The notes beneath the pieces are model-generated. The model did not search any database and was not told the origin of the DNA. It saw nothing but the letters and a program-made list of their open reading frames with translations. From the NCBI GenBank assembly GCA_012033205.1, contig JAAUSO010000035.1, forward strand, positions 1 to 47,047: a stretch of 47,047 nt of DNA, in the 5' to 3' direction. A program made the position numbers and the translations under genes. The DNA comes from Richelia sp. SL_2_1. GTDB lineage: Bacteria; Cyanobacteriota; Cyanobacteriia; Cyanobacteriales; Nostocaceae. Of the stretch, positions 35,711-45,326 are shown piece after piece. The first letter of the stretch is position 1, and every line of letters begins with the position of its first letter.

Positions 35711-35971
35711 ATGAATAGCCAATCTACCATCTTTATTAAGAAAAGTTTAAGCATCAGCGGCGCAATAGTTCTTGTTATTGGAGCTTTTTTAGCTATACCC
35801 AAGATGGCAGATGCAACAGGAACTCTGAATCATATAGTTCCTAGGGATTCGATTCGGGCGGTAAAAAGCAATTTCGGTGGACGCAAAGCGAATCATCAAG
35901 ATTTATTCAATGGGTATCAACCACCTGATTTTGGTCGTCCTGCAAGCGTCTATGGTACGGGTACACGCTAA
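35711..35971 (+). CDS. Small secreted or membrane-anchored protein with GTGTR tail
   Basis: 86 residues. The N-terminal hydrophobic segment (about 15-32) ends MADATGTL, a plausible signal peptidase site. The mature part of about 50 residues ends FNGYQPPDFGRPASVYGTGTR. A Pro-Pro-Asp-x-Gly-x-P segment with a C-terminal GTR is, from memory, found in other cyanobacterial small secreted proteins, but I know no function. ATG at 35711. It is convergent with nadB, 15 bp apart. Confidence 0.75.
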   Translation: MNSQSTIFIKKSLSISGAIVLVIGAFLAIPKMADATGTLNHIVPRDSIRAVKSNFGGRKANHQDLFNGYQPPDFGRPASVYGTGTR

Positions 35972-35986
35972 TACAGAGAAAGTTAC

Positions 35987-37663
35987 TCAGTCATTACGAA
36001 CAGATTCTTTCCACCAATGATGATTCTGTACTAAAGTATGAACTTGCCAGTTAGGGTCTGAGTGAGGGTAATCTAAATGATAATGTCCTCCTCTGCTTTC
36101 AGTTCTATAGGCAGCACTTTTAAGAATCAGATAAGCAATGTCGAGTAAATTATGCACTTGCGTCCACAGCTTCAGATATTCTTGAGCGTTGCTCGATGTG
36201 AAATCAGCTGAGTTTGGTGGATGTAAAGACGACAAGAATTTACTCAATTTGAGGTTGCTGAATTGTTGCTGCCAAGATTCGATATGAGAAATTGCCTCGT
36301 TTAAACTCGACTGCTGGCGACAAATTCCAGCGGATTGCCAAACCAAACGCGGTATTTCACTGCGTAATTCTTTTAAATATTCATATTCATCATCTATTTC
36401 TTGGGAATCAATTTCAAATCTGTCCAAAGATAGATGTGCATTTTGTGCAGGCTGGTTTTTTTGTAACTGAAGACGAGACATTTGAGCGCCGAAAACTATG
36501 CATTCTAACAGAGAGTTGCTTGCTAAACGATTTGCTCCATGAACTCCCGTACTGGCTGTTTCTCCAACTGCGTATAAACCCGGAATATTAGTTTGATTCA
36601 TCAAATCTGTTTGAATACCACCCATCCAGTAGTGAGCTGCGGGTGCGACGGGAATCGGTTCAGAAAATACATCAATTCCCCAGCGCTGACAAACTTTAAC
36701 GATATTGGGAAAACGATAACGAATTTTTTCTGGAGGAATAGGGCGCATATCCAACCAAACATTGGCAGTTGCGGGGTCTTTTTCGGTTTTTTGCAGATGA
36801 GTGAAGATAGCGCGACTCACGATATCTCTGGGCGCAAGTTCACCTTTGGGATGATAATCAAAGGCAAAACGTCGTCCTTGATTGTCAATTAAATGCGCTC
36901 CTTCACCGCGCACGGCTTCGCTGATTAAAAATCGCTCAGCACCTTGTTTAGTCAAAGCAGTGGGGTGAAACTGCACAAATTCTAAATCTCTCAGAATTGC
37001 TTGAGCGCGCCAAGCCATAGCTACACCATCACCAGTACTGATAGCTGGATTTGTGGTTTGAGCAAAAACTTGACCTCCGCCACCTGTAGCTAGTATCACC
37101 GCACCAGCCTGAATCCATCTCACTTGACTTTGATAAAATAAACTGATTCCTTGAGCGCGTTTAGTTTCGGGATGCAGCCATAAATCTAAAGCTAAAGCTT
37201 GTTGAATTACTGTAATGTTAGAACGTCTTAATACTTGAGCGCTAAGGGTAGTAATTACTTGGGAACCCGTGGTATCAGCAGCATGAAGAACTCGGTGACG
37301 AGAATGAGCGGCTTCTAAAGTTAAAGCCAATTCATTACCCCGACGGTCAAAAGCTACACCTAAATCTACCAAAGATTTAATGCACAATGAAGCTTCTTGA
37401 GCAAGGAATTCAACTACAGAACGATCGCACAAACCAGCACCAGCAGCGATGGTATCTTCAACGTGTAATTGGGGAGAATCTTCGGGTGAAACTGCCGCTG
37501 CAATACCTCCTTGCGCCCATTCACTAGCAGATAAAGAAATAGTATCCTTAGTAATTAAGCCTACTTGTAAATCTTGAGGCAAACAAAGGGCAGTATACAG
37601 TCCAGCTGCACCAGCACCCACTACTAAAACATCAAATTTGTTATGAAGAGTGATTTCCGACAA
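35987..37663 (-). CDS. nadB: L-aspartate oxidase
   Basis: The first enzyme of de novo NAD synthesis, oxidising L-aspartate to iminoaspartate. 558 residues: FAD-binding VVGAGAAGLYTALCLP, ASEWAQGGIAAAV, substrate region FVQFHPTALT and EAVRGEGAHLID, and VGETASTGVHGANRLASNSL, all intact, then the succinate-dehydrogenase-flavoprotein-like C-terminal helices. The start is TTG at 37663. Sequence resembles fumarate reductase flavoproteins, but the QGGIAA and HPTAL context favours NadB. nadA is not adjacent. Confidence 0.93.
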   Translation of the reverse strand: MSEITLHNKFDVLVVGAGAAGLYTALCLPQDLQVGLITKDTISLSASEWAQGGIAAAVSPEDSPQLHVEDTIAAGAGLCDRSVVEFLAQEASLCIKSLVDLGVAFDRRGNELALTLEAAHSRHRVLHAADTTGSQVITTLSAQVLRRSNITVIQQALALDLWLHPETKRAQGISLFYQSQVRWIQAGAVILATGGGGQVFAQTTNPAISTGDGVAMAWRAQAILRDLEFVQFHPTALTKQGAERFLISEAVRGEGAHLIDNQGRRFAFDYHPKGELAPRDIVSRAIFTHLQKTEKDPATANVWLDMRPIPPEKIRYRFPNIVKVCQRWGIDVFSEPIPVAPAAHYWMGGIQTDLMNQTNIPGLYAVGETASTGVHGANRLASNSLLECIVFGAQMSRLQLQKNQPAQNAHLSLDRFEIDSQEIDDEYEYLKELRSEIPRLVWQSAGICRQQSSLNEAISHIESWQQQFSNLKLSKFLSSLHPPNSADFTSSNAQEYLKLWTQVHNLLDIAYLILKSAAYRTESRGGHYHLDYPHSDPNWQVHTLVQNHHWWKESVRND

Positions 37664-37784
37664 GGTGGTAGATGGGGAATATAGGAGTTTAGATTTTGGA
37701 TTTGAGATTAAATTTGAGATTAAATTTGAGATTTGAGGGACAATGGGTTAAAAGAAACAGCTTTTTATGAAAAAATATACTATT

Positions 37785-37812
37785 AGAGACGTAGCAATGC
37801 TACGTCTCTACA
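37785..37812. repeat. Family C palindrome, copy 3
   Basis: AGAGACGTAGCAATGCTACGTCTCTAC is a perfect 13-bp palindromic stem with almost no loop. It is about 85 bp downstream of psbU. AGATTAAATTTGAG tandem repeats precede it at 37700-37735. Confidence 0.8.
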
Positions 37813-37896
37813 TTTATTCAGAATTGGCTGAATTCAACACAAAGCCGTTCGGCAGCACTAAGTTAATCTTGGGATAATTAACGGCTAATCCATGAC

Positions 37897-38337
37897 TTAT
37901 CTGTAAATCCCGTTATTAATGCGTTCAGCGCCTTCATTAAATATAGCTTCAGTTTTGGTAACAGTGAAGTTATCTAAGTTGGCTTGCAGACGTTTTTTCT
38001 GATTTTCGGTTAAATCTTGAATATTCAGGACATCTTCTACGTTTTCGTAAGGAGCATTAAAGACTATCTTCCTCGCAAGTGTCGGATATAGTCCTCGATA
38101 CCTTTGAAAAGCCCCTATATTCGTATTGTTTAAGTCAATTTTGTCACCATAAACATCTGCAAGTCTATCATCTGCTCGATTCCGCAATATTCGAGATGAA
38201 TCAATTGCCAGTACGGGAGTTTTGTTAACGGCAAATGCATCCAAATTGGCTGCTTGGGCTAAGTCTATATTGCCCAAACATCCCCAAAATCCGATCAATA
38301 AACTAAATACTGTTACTAAATGCGCCAATCGTTTCAC
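37897..38337 (-). CDS. psbU: Photosystem II 12 kDa extrinsic protein PsbU
   Basis: A lumenal PSII subunit that stabilises the oxygen-evolving complex. 146 residues with a signal peptide ending LAQA before [10 protein letters not shown]. The mature protein has the helix-hairpin-helix repeats typical of PsbU ([20 protein letters not shown] and [10 protein letters not shown], then [16 protein letters not shown]). The length is normal. The start is GTG at 38337 with GAGGT upstream. It is monocistronic, with a palindrome downstream. Confidence 0.95.
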   Translation of the reverse strand: MKRLAHLVTVFSLLIGFWGCLGNIDLAQAANLDAFAVNKTPVLAIDSSRILRNRADDRLADVYGDKIDLNNTNIGAFQRYRGLYPTLARKIVFNAPYENVEDVLNIQDLTENQKKRLQANLDNFTVTKTEAIFNEGAERINNGIYR

Positions 38338-38572
38338 GATTTTCTACCTCTTTCCATCAAACTTACATCAAAGCTTTTAGCTAACTCTATTTCAGATGCC
38401 ATTAATTATGGATAAATCACATCTGTTCATAGTCATTAGCTGCTAGCAAAACACAGCAGTCATCAAAAACTACTATACAGCTTATCAATATCTGTAATAT
38501 TTACTCTTGAGGACTTTGAGCAATATTTTTACAAAAAATTATTAAAAAGAAATCATTATCCATTGCATAGCC

Positions 38573-39364
38573 TCAAGCCAGAACAGCAGCTATTAAAAAT
38601 AAACTGTCTACTAATATTGTACTCAAAACTGCGCCACTAAAGGCATACCAGTGCAACTGCTTGTATTTTAAAGGTACAATCCCTACAGTTAATAAAACTA
38701 CAGCTAAAACAACTGCCCAAGCAACTCCGGCTGGTGTTTTTACTTGTGCAAGTGCCGAGCGCAATATTGGTGCAGCAAATTCTGGCTCTACAACCATAAT
38801 TTGCCGCCAGTAGGGTATCAAGTCCACTATGTAAAAATATATATCGGTTAATACCGTACCTAGTAGAGAACCAAAATAAAACCAGTTTCCTACTTTGCCC
38901 CAATTACGATACAAACACCAAATCGCAAAGGGTAAACCTATTGATTCTACGGGTAAATGCCACAAAGGTTCCCACCGCAACCAGCCCCAGTATATCGAGC
39001 CTGCTAACCAACTCCAACTAAAACCTAAAACTAAATCTCCCCAAATATAGGTTCTACTCCGCGACATCAATAATTTACTTAACCATACCCATACAGCCGT
39101 CAAGCCTACACTTAACCACGGCAGCAGCCTTACCAATGGGGCTTCAATAAATACTGGTACCGATACCAAAAATACCGCCGCTGCGAATATGAGTAAACCT
39201 CGTCGAGATGTTACTTCTAGAAAGAAATGTCTTAAGGAAGAAGATGGGAAAAATGTGATTTTCTCATCTTTCTCTCTCCTTGGGGGGATTGCTGTGGTTA
39301 TCACTTTTTGCTTCGCTTTTAAGTTTATTTCTAAGGTTTCGAGACTTTCTACTGTTTGAATCAC
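38573..39364 (-). CDS. DUF3120 membrane protein
   Basis: 263 residues with about six hydrophobic helices after a charged N-terminal region of about 45 residues. WSWLAGSIYWGWLRWEP, then WHLPVESIGLPFAIWCLY and YIVDLIPYWRQIM, matches my memory of the cyanobacterial and algal DUF3120 family, which has no known function. GTG at 39364. The family is found almost only in oxygenic phototrophs. It is adjacent to psbU on the same strand but 235 bp upstream of it. Confidence 0.8.
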   Translation of the reverse strand: MIQTVESLETLEINLKAKQKVITTAIPPRREKDEKITFFPSSSLRHFFLEVTSRRGLLIFAAAVFLVSVPVFIEAPLVRLLPWLSVGLTAVWVWLSKLLMSRSRTYIWGDLVLGFSWSWLAGSIYWGWLRWEPLWHLPVESIGLPFAIWCLYRNWGKVGNWFYFGSLLGTVLTDIYFYIVDLIPYWRQIMVVEPEFAAPILRSALAQVKTPAGVAWAVVLAVVLLTVGIVPLKYKQLHWYAFSGAVLSTILVDSLFLIAAVLA

Positions 39365-39722
39365 GGGGTTAAAAATTTATTTGAATACAACGTATTATTA
39401 ATCAACTATTCTCATAATATGTTACTTAACTTAACTTTTCTTAAGGATTCAGATCAATCTATTTTGAAAACAGAGTAATATTGCCAATCCCCCTGGGGGG
39501 CATATTCATAATACAACAATTGTAGTCAACTATGAAATCTTTAAAGAAATCACAAAAAATAAAGCAAAGTTTACAGGTATGCTGTATCGAGAATTAGACT
39601 TTACCTTTGTGAGTCAACGGGAAAGGAATTTTTCAACTGCTCTATTTTCTTCCTGTAAACGGTAGAGAAGCGTTTGAATGTGTAATAGCTCGCTCGTAAC
39701 TACAAGTAGATAAGGTGTACTC
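39365..39722. other. Divergent intergenic region DUF3120 / uppP
   Basis: 358 bp with a CCCCCTGGGGGG palindrome at 39490-39501. It must contain promoters for both genes, but I could not assign -10 or operator sites. No ORF. Confidence 0.45.
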
Positions 39723-40685
39723 ATGGCTGTATTAAAACGTTTGTTGTTTCCTTTGTTGATGGTGGGGAGTAGTGTTTTATCAGTAGCGACATTTCCGTTG
39801 AAAGTTCTGAGTCAAGGGAGTACCCCTGTAGTGGATGGGGGTTCGCAAATGAATTTATGGCAAGGTATTGTTTTAGGGTTTGTGCAAGGTGCAACGGAAT
39901 TTTTGCCCATCAGTAGCACAGCGCATTTAAAAGCCGTACCAGTCGCACTTGGTTGGGGAGATCCAGGAGTTGCTTTTACTGCGGTGATTCAGCTTGGTAG
40001 TATTGCGGCTGTACTTTGGTACTTTTGGGGAGACTTGACAAAAGTGCTAACAGGTGCATGGATTGCGATCGCCAGAAAAGATTATCAAAATACTGATTTT
40101 CGCATTGCCCTAGGGATTGCCATCGGTACATTTCCAATAGTATTTTTGGGACTTTTAGTCAAATACTTGTTTAAAGAATTTTACGAAAATACCGTACGAA
40201 GCATGACAGTAATCGCAATTGTGTCAATTGTCATGGCACTGTTGTTAGGGTTAGCAGAAATAAAGGGTACAAAACAGCGCAATTTTGAAAAATTAAGAAT
40301 GGCTGATGGGATATTAATGGGTTGCGCTCAAGCTTTGGCTTTGGTACCAGGGGTTTCTCGTTCCGGTTCAACTTTGACAGCAGGACTATTTATGGGTTTG
40401 CAAAGGGAAACAGCAGCAAGATTTTCCTTTTTATTAGGGATTCCTGCGATTACTTTATCTGGATTAGTAGAACTCAAAGATTTATTAGAAGTAGGTACTG
40501 GTAATTCTGGAATGCCTACCTTGATAGCAGGTATCATATCATCTGCAATATTTTCTTATTTAGCAATTGCTTGGTTAGTAAACTTCTTGAAAACTAAAAG
40601 CACTTGGGTGTTTGTTTGGTATCGTCTGATATTTGGTATCGCTATATTAGCTGGTTTATCATTAGGAGTGCTTGAAAATATATAG
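39723..40685 (+). CDS. uppP: Undecaprenyl-diphosphatase UppP/BacA
   Basis: Recycles the lipid carrier undecaprenyl phosphate for cell-wall synthesis. 320 residues with an N-terminal extension of about 42 residues, then the diphosphatase motifs QGATEFLPISSTAHL (about residue 57) and PGVSRSGSTLTAGL (about 210) with the catalytic Glu, Ser and Arg residues. About eight helices. The extension is not in E. coli BacA, but I recall it in cyanobacterial members. ATG at 39723 with AAGGTG upstream. Confidence 0.93.
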   Translation: MAVLKRLLFPLLMVGSSVLSVATFPLKVLSQGSTPVVDGGSQMNLWQGIVLGFVQGATEFLPISSTAHLKAVPVALGWGDPGVAFTAVIQLGSIAAVLWYFWGDLTKVLTGAWIAIARKDYQNTDFRIALGIAIGTFPIVFLGLLVKYLFKEFYENTVRSMTVIAIVSIVMALLLGLAEIKGTKQRNFEKLRMADGILMGCAQALALVPGVSRSGSTLTAGLFMGLQRETAARFSFLLGIPAITLSGLVELKDLLEVGTGNSGMPTLIAGIISSAIFSYLAIAWLVNFLKTKSTWVFVWYRLIFGIAILAGLSLGVLENI

Positions 40686-40823
40686 TTAATTGGGTAATTG
40701 GTAATAGGGAATGGGGAATGGGGAATAGGGAATGGGGAATGGGGAATAGAGCCTACATTTGTTTATCGGAACAATCTAAAATCTAAAATCTAAAATCCAA
40801 AATTCTTTACCCCATTACCAATT
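40686..40823. repeat. GGGAATG tandem cluster
   Basis: GGGAATGGGGAATGGGGAAT-type repeats (40706-40748), followed by ATCTAAAATCTAAAATC repeats (40772-40798). Short tandem arrays between convergent genes; no ORF. Confidence 0.8.
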
Positions 40824-41213
40824 TTAAAGCGTTTCTAAATAACTTAGTAAATCCGCCATTTCCTTAGCACTAGGCTGAAATTTGGGCATTGGTGGGGTTT
40901 CTCCACTGATTACTTGATGAATCATTCCATAACGAGATTTACGTTTGGATACTGCTTTTAAAGAAGGACCAACACTTCCCGTTGCTTCTAAGCCATGACA
41001 CCCAGCGCAGTTAATCTGAAAAATTGCATGACCTTGGACGGGGTTTCCTTCTAAAGATAGTACATTTTGTATGTAGGGGTCAGCAGACTTTACCATATCT
41101 ACAGCAAAAATGCCAGCGAGGATTGCTAGCAGAACCGCGAATGTAAAGAATGCGATTCGCCCTATTAGAGTGTCCGGTTTGGTAATCTGGTTATCCAAAA
41201 GGTTTGCTGTCAA
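40824..41213 (-). CDS. cytM: Membrane-anchored c-type cytochrome, cytochrome cM-like
   Basis: 129 residues: one membrane anchor (about 20-40) and a class I cytochrome c domain with the haem motif CAGCH (Cys69, Cys72, His73) and an axial Met in ETPPMPKF. The stretch YIQNVLSLEGNPVQGHAIFQ before the haem site is what I recall of cytochrome cM. This protein has been linked to repression of photosynthetic or respiratory electron flow in the dark or under stress. ATG-type start at 41213. Divergent from petG by about 200 bp. An alternative is another cytochrome c553-like protein. Confidence 0.82.
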   Translation of the reverse strand: MTANLLDNQITKPDTLIGRIAFFTFAVLLAILAGIFAVDMVKSADPYIQNVLSLEGNPVQGHAIFQINCAGCHGLEATGSVGPSLKAVSKRKSRYGMIHQVISGETPPMPKFQPSAKEMADLLSYLETL

Positions 41214-41413
41214 GGTCAGTGTCTACAAAAATATTTCATTTCATACACATAGCTTAAAAGTTCTTGACTATCTCCGCAAGCACCAATCGGCATTTTTTTA
41301 TTCAAATCTGGCTCTAGTTCTCTCTAGAAGGGCTATTCCCCTGCTTATTTGATAAAATCAAAGACAGTAAAAGTAAACAAATTATCAAAGCGATCGCTTT
41401 TGGGGAGAATTTA

Positions 41414-41527
41414 ATGGTTGAACCTTTACTTGATGGGATGGTATTAGGTTTAGTTTTCGTTACTTTAGCTGGTTTGTTTTATAAGGCTTACGAGCAATAC
41501 AAACGCGGTAATCAACTCGGATTGTAA
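41414..41527 (+). CDS. petG: Cytochrome b6-f complex subunit V, PetG
   Basis: A 37-residue single-span protein, [20 protein letters not shown], then [17 protein letters not shown]. This is the length and sequence pattern of PetG, needed for stable assembly of the thylakoid cytochrome b6-f complex. The ATG at 41414 has GGGAG seven bases upstream. The gene is too short for ordinary gene callers. A family C palindrome lies 37 bp downstream of its stop. Confidence 0.95.
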   Translation: MVEPLLDGMVLGLVFVTLAGLFYKAYEQYKRGNQLGL

Positions 41528-41564
41528 GAGTTAAAGTAAATTTGGCGTGGTGATTCCATATACT

Positions 41565-41592
41565 GGAGACGTAGCATTGCTACGTCTCTACA
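41565..41592. repeat. Family C palindrome, copy 4
   Basis: GGAGACGTAGCATTGCTACGTCTCTAC. It lies in the 89-bp gap between convergent petG and rsmD, where a palindrome can end both transcripts. Confidence 0.8.
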
Positions 41593-41616
41593 AGGGTTTC
41601 ATGTTTAATTTAATAA

Positions 41617-42156
41617 TTACTGATTGGAGTAAAAGCTTACAGTTGTGTTTCCATAGACTTTTTGACGGCAGATTTCCAACTCTGGAATTTCTGGTGGTGT
41701 CCATAATTTGGGATTGTACTCTACTGCTATTTCTCCATTGATGTCCAAAAGTCTATTTATTGTAATAATTTGTAAAACTGGCTCGTATAACTCGCTTGCA
41801 TAAGGTGGGTCAAAATAAATTCTGTCAAACTGCTGTTCCCTAAGTTTAGACAACTGCTGTAATATATCTCCTTGTAACAGTTTCCATTCTTGTTCGCAAC
41901 CTGCAACAGCAGACCAATTTTGCTTGATAATACCGCAAGCACTTCTAGATTTTTCTATCCCAACGACAAAACTAGCTCCTCGACACAAAGCTTCCGCACC
42001 CATGGAACCCGTTCCGGTGCATAAATCCAACCAGCGACAACCTGCAATTCTTCCTTGCCAAATATTAAATATTGCTTCCCTTACCCGTGCGCTTGTGGGT
42101 CTGGTTTGCTTCCCTGGTAATGTTTTTAATTGACGATTCCCGTAGATTCTTAGCAA
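41617..42156 (-). CDS. rsmD: 16S rRNA (guanine(966)-N(2))-methyltransferase RsmD
   Basis: 179 residues with SAM-binding LDLCTGTGSMGAEALCRGA (about residue 40), catalytic DPPYAS (about 116) and the family opening RIYGNRQLKTLPGKQTRPTS. It modifies G966 of 16S rRNA. The start is TTG at 42156; the protein is complete. It is convergent with petG. hisH lies upstream on the same strand after 158 bp. Confidence 0.92.
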   Translation of the reverse strand: MLRIYGNRQLKTLPGKQTRPTSARVREAIFNIWQGRIAGCRWLDLCTGTGSMGAEALCRGASFVVGIEKSRSACGIIKQNWSAVAGCEQEWKLLQGDILQQLSKLREQQFDRIYFDPPYASELYEPVLQIITINRLLDINGEIAVEYNPKLWTPPEIPELEICRQKVYGNTTVSFYSNQ

Positions 42157-42314
42157 AATGATTTTCGCGTCGTTCTTGCTAAAACGACATAAGTATCCTT
42201 GTCTGCCATTATTTTATAGCAGAAAACACGAATTGGATTACGACATCAAATTAGAATTGCTTGCATATGCCTTCTCAATTTAGATACCTATCCTGCTTTT
42301 TGATTAAAAAGGGA

Positions 42315-42950
42315 TTACACAGCAATTTTTTCGCGCACCTGAGAAACAAAATTAGACAAGATTTGTAGTCCGACATTAGAAGATTTTTCGGGGTGAAACT
42401 GGACTGCCGTAACATTATCGTAAGCAATAGCGGCAGTTACAGTTTGACTTCCGTGGGTAACAGTTGCAGCATTGATTTTTTGTTCTACAGGTTCAACATA
42501 AAAAGAATGAACAAAATATACCCAAGGTGATGGAGGTAAATGCTCCCATAAAAGTGACATTGGCTGAGTTATTTCCAATTGATTCCAACCCATATGAGGA
42601 ATTCTAATATCAGATGATCTACGAAAACGCTTCACTTTTCCTTTGATAATTCCTAATCCTTTTTCACTACCTTCCTCCGATGATTCAAACAGAATTTGCA
42701 TTCCCAGACATATTCCTAAGAAAGGTTTACCATCTGCGATGATATTTTTGATTGGTTCAACCAAATTTCGCGATCGCAAATTTTGCATTGCTGGGTCGAA
42801 TGCACCAACTCCAGGTAATACAATTGCCATAGCTTTTTGCAAATCTTTTGGAGAACTTGTAACTTTAGGAGTTGCACCAGCTTTTTCTAAAGCTTTACAA
42901 ACTGAGTGCAAATTCCCCATGTCATAATCAACTACTGCAATTACTGCCAT
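42315..42950 (-). CDS. hisH: Imidazole glycerol phosphate synthase, glutaminase subunit HisH
   Basis: Supplies ammonia to HisF in histidine synthesis. 211 residues with the class I glutamine amidotransferase triad: Cys81 in GICLGMQ, and His and Glu in VQFHPEKS near residue 186. The oxyanion region PGVGAFDPAM is present. ATG at 42950 with AGGAG upstream. Normal length. Other his genes are not adjacent, as is usual in cyanobacteria. Confidence 0.95.
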   Translation of the reverse strand: MAVIAVVDYDMGNLHSVCKALEKAGATPKVTSSPKDLQKAMAIVLPGVGAFDPAMQNLRSRNLVEPIKNIIADGKPFLGICLGMQILFESSEEGSEKGLGIIKGKVKRFRRSSDIRIPHMGWNQLEITQPMSLLWEHLPPSPWVYFVHSFYVEPVEQKINAATVTHGSQTVTAAIAYDNVTAVQFHPEKSSNVGLQILSNFVSQVREKIAV

Positions 42951-43710
42951 TAAACTACTCCTGATACATTTCTAAATGGAGGGTGTTCCTATTCTAAATA
43001 ATAAATTTTATGACGCAAAGATTGCTATTAACTTACGAACAAATTTTGGCTTATCCACTACAAATCAAATTTTTCTGATGATTTACTCCTTAAAATTGCT
43101 TTACATCACAGGATGCATGGTCGTTTTTACAAAGTCCAGTCAACATACTACTTATAGATTAGCAAGTTATTAGTTTAAGGATAATTTAAAAAAACCTCTA
43201 ACTTCAACTTTATGCTATTCCCTATTGCCCAAAAATGCTCTTATTATGCACCATTCATTTCAAAAATATTAGTCAGAATCACAACTGAATTTATGGTTTG
43301 CTCTGCTTTTTTCGGGTGTTCTGAGATATAAATATTGCTCAACATAATCCGATTGCGGAGGTTTTCAATAAACAAATCGCAATACCTATAGTACATTCAT
43401 ATTGCAAAAAACTAAATAATATAGATTTCGTAGAAACTGTATTGAATAGAACTATTGGTTGGGAATATTAAATAAACCAAGAGTGAGACAGATGATATGA
43501 AAGATGATTGAGGTGATTTATTGAGGTGATTTTAGAAAAAATGATTGTATGATTCAGTTTTAGACAATCTGCTGTAAGAGCTAATTACTAGTTGTGATTG
43601 TGACTTCAAAAACTATTCTGAAGTTATTGTCAACATCTAACTAATGATTTACAGGCTGGCACTTTCATAGATATAGGTGCGTCTTTAATCAAACAAAAAA
43701 CTAAGGATAT
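42951..43710. other. Long intergenic region hisH / DUF3370
   Basis: 760 bp. A perfect tandem duplication of ATTGAGGTGATTT sits at 43507-43532. Short frames near 43010 are AT-rich and start without ribosome-binding sites, so none is called. No RNA gene, terminator or repeat family member was recognised. Confidence 0.5.
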
Positions 43711-45090
43711 ATGTTCTCTTTCTTACTAAATTTTCCCATTGCTCAAACAATTCCATCTACACCTGCACCTGTAGAAGTAGTACAAGCACAACAAGTACGT
43801 TCTTTGCCGGGTAAACTTGATAATATTCCGGTTTTCAATAGTAACAGTCCGGAATTAGTTCTCGAAGAAGGAATTCTGCTTTCAACTTTTCCAGTACGAG
43901 AAAAAAAAGTACCATCAGCTCATCTGAACTTTCCTTTTAAAGGACGATTTGATATATTTGCCCATCATGTGGCTAAAGCATCTCAACCAGATGATTTAAG
44001 GACGCTATATTTGGGGATAATTCTCCATAACCCGACTGCACAAACTGTAACGGTAGATGTATTACACGCAGCAAGTTATTTAAGTCAACCGGATGCACCA
44101 TTTATTGATTTACCATCTCAAATCACCAATTATTTTGGTGAAGTTTTTGCAGGTCCCGGAAGTCGGGTGATGAGTGATATTCTGAGGAAACAACGTCAAT
44201 CGATATTACCCGCTCAATTGAGCATTCCACCAGGGGAAAGTCGAATGCTGTTAAATACACCCATTCCTGTTAAAGAATTAGAACCACCAATTAATGGACG
44301 TTCTGCTTTGATGCGGTTGCGGAGCAGTGGTAAAGTATATGCTGCTTCTTTAGCAATGTTTGCACCCACTGATGCTTTGGGAAACGAACGTGCGCCATAC
44401 ATAGAAGAATGGCAAAATTTACTTAATAATGGTAATTTAGCTGGACCTAGAGATAAAACACCAACTCCACCAGAAGACATGGAAAAACCAATAATTTACG
44501 GTAGAGTCTCAGGAGTTGCAAAAGGTTCTCAATGGAATTCTTTAGTTGTCGATCGCCCTAAAAAGACTTATCTGACAATTCCTCAATCGGGTGGAGCTTT
44601 TTCTTATGGTATCGCTACTTTGCATCGCGGAACTTTGGGAACCAATCAAATTCAAAGTGCGCCCATGTTGGTACGCTATCCTGATACGGCATATTACGCT
44701 CATGGTAATTATGGGATTTTGTATAGTTTGCAGTTACCTCTATTAAATAAATCTCAACAAGAGCAAACGGTGAAAGTATCATTGCAAACACCTATTAAAG
44801 AAGATAAATTAACAAAAGATGGGTTACGCTTCTTTGACAACCCAGATAAAAGAGTTTTCTTTCGCGGTACCGTCAGAGTACGTTATACAGATGATCGAGA
44901 AATACCTCGCACTACTTACTTGCATTTGGTACAAAATCGAGGTGAGAAAGGCCAAGCTTTGGTAATGCTGAATATGAAACCAGGTAGTAGAAGACTTGTA
45001 GAAGTTGACTTACTCTATCCCCCAGATGCAACACCACCGCAAGTACTGACAATTGAAACGGTAGATACACAGAGAACAGTTAACAATTAA
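43711..45090 (+). CDS. DUF3370 domain protein
   Basis: 459 residues, soluble apart from a short hydrophobic N-terminus (MFSFLLNFPIAQTIPS) that may be a signal sequence. A beta-rich protein: LYLGIILHNPTAQTVTVDVL, then GPGSRVMSDILRKQRQS and GNYGILYSLQLPLLNKS. The pattern fits my memory of the cyanobacterial DUF3370 family of periplasmic or surface proteins with unknown function. Start ATG at 43711. Monocistronic. Confidence 0.78.
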   Translation: MFSFLLNFPIAQTIPSTPAPVEVVQAQQVRSLPGKLDNIPVFNSNSPELVLEEGILLSTFPVREKKVPSAHLNFPFKGRFDIFAHHVAKASQPDDLRTLYLGIILHNPTAQTVTVDVLHAASYLSQPDAPFIDLPSQITNYFGEVFAGPGSRVMSDILRKQRQSILPAQLSIPPGESRMLLNTPIPVKELEPPINGRSALMRLRSSGKVYAASLAMFAPTDALGNERAPYIEEWQNLLNNGNLAGPRDKTPTPPEDMEKPIIYGRVSGVAKGSQWNSLVVDRPKKTYLTIPQSGGAFSYGIATLHRGTLGTNQIQSAPMLVRYPDTAYYAHGNYGILYSLQLPLLNKSQQEQTVKVSLQTPIKEDKLTKDGLRFFDNPDKRVFFRGTVRVRYTDDREIPRTTYLHLVQNRGEKGQALVMLNMKPGSRRLVEVDLLYPPDATPPQVLTIETVDTQRTVNN

Positions 45091-45326
45091 ACTTTTACTC
45101 AGCGAAACTTTGCGTTTACCTTTGTGTTCCTCTGCGTTCTGAAGTCAATTTATCAACCGTAGTTACGCTGTCTTCGCAAAGAGCGTAACTACTAGTACAG
45201 CAAGTCAAAAGTCAAAAGTAAGAAGCTTTATTTTATCGGCTTTTTAGCTATTTAAAATGGGAAGTGGGTATGCAAAATTATATAGAAGTTGTATAAGAAT
45301 TACCAAAAATTTAAGGTTTGAAAAAA

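Noticed and set aside
41547-41741. Frame over petG/rsmD junction
   Set aside because: It covers a family C palindrome and the antisense of rsmD; no independent support.
42976-43173. 65-codon frame in the hisH/DUF3370 gap
   Set aside because: AT-rich with biased composition, no ribosome-binding site and no family pattern.
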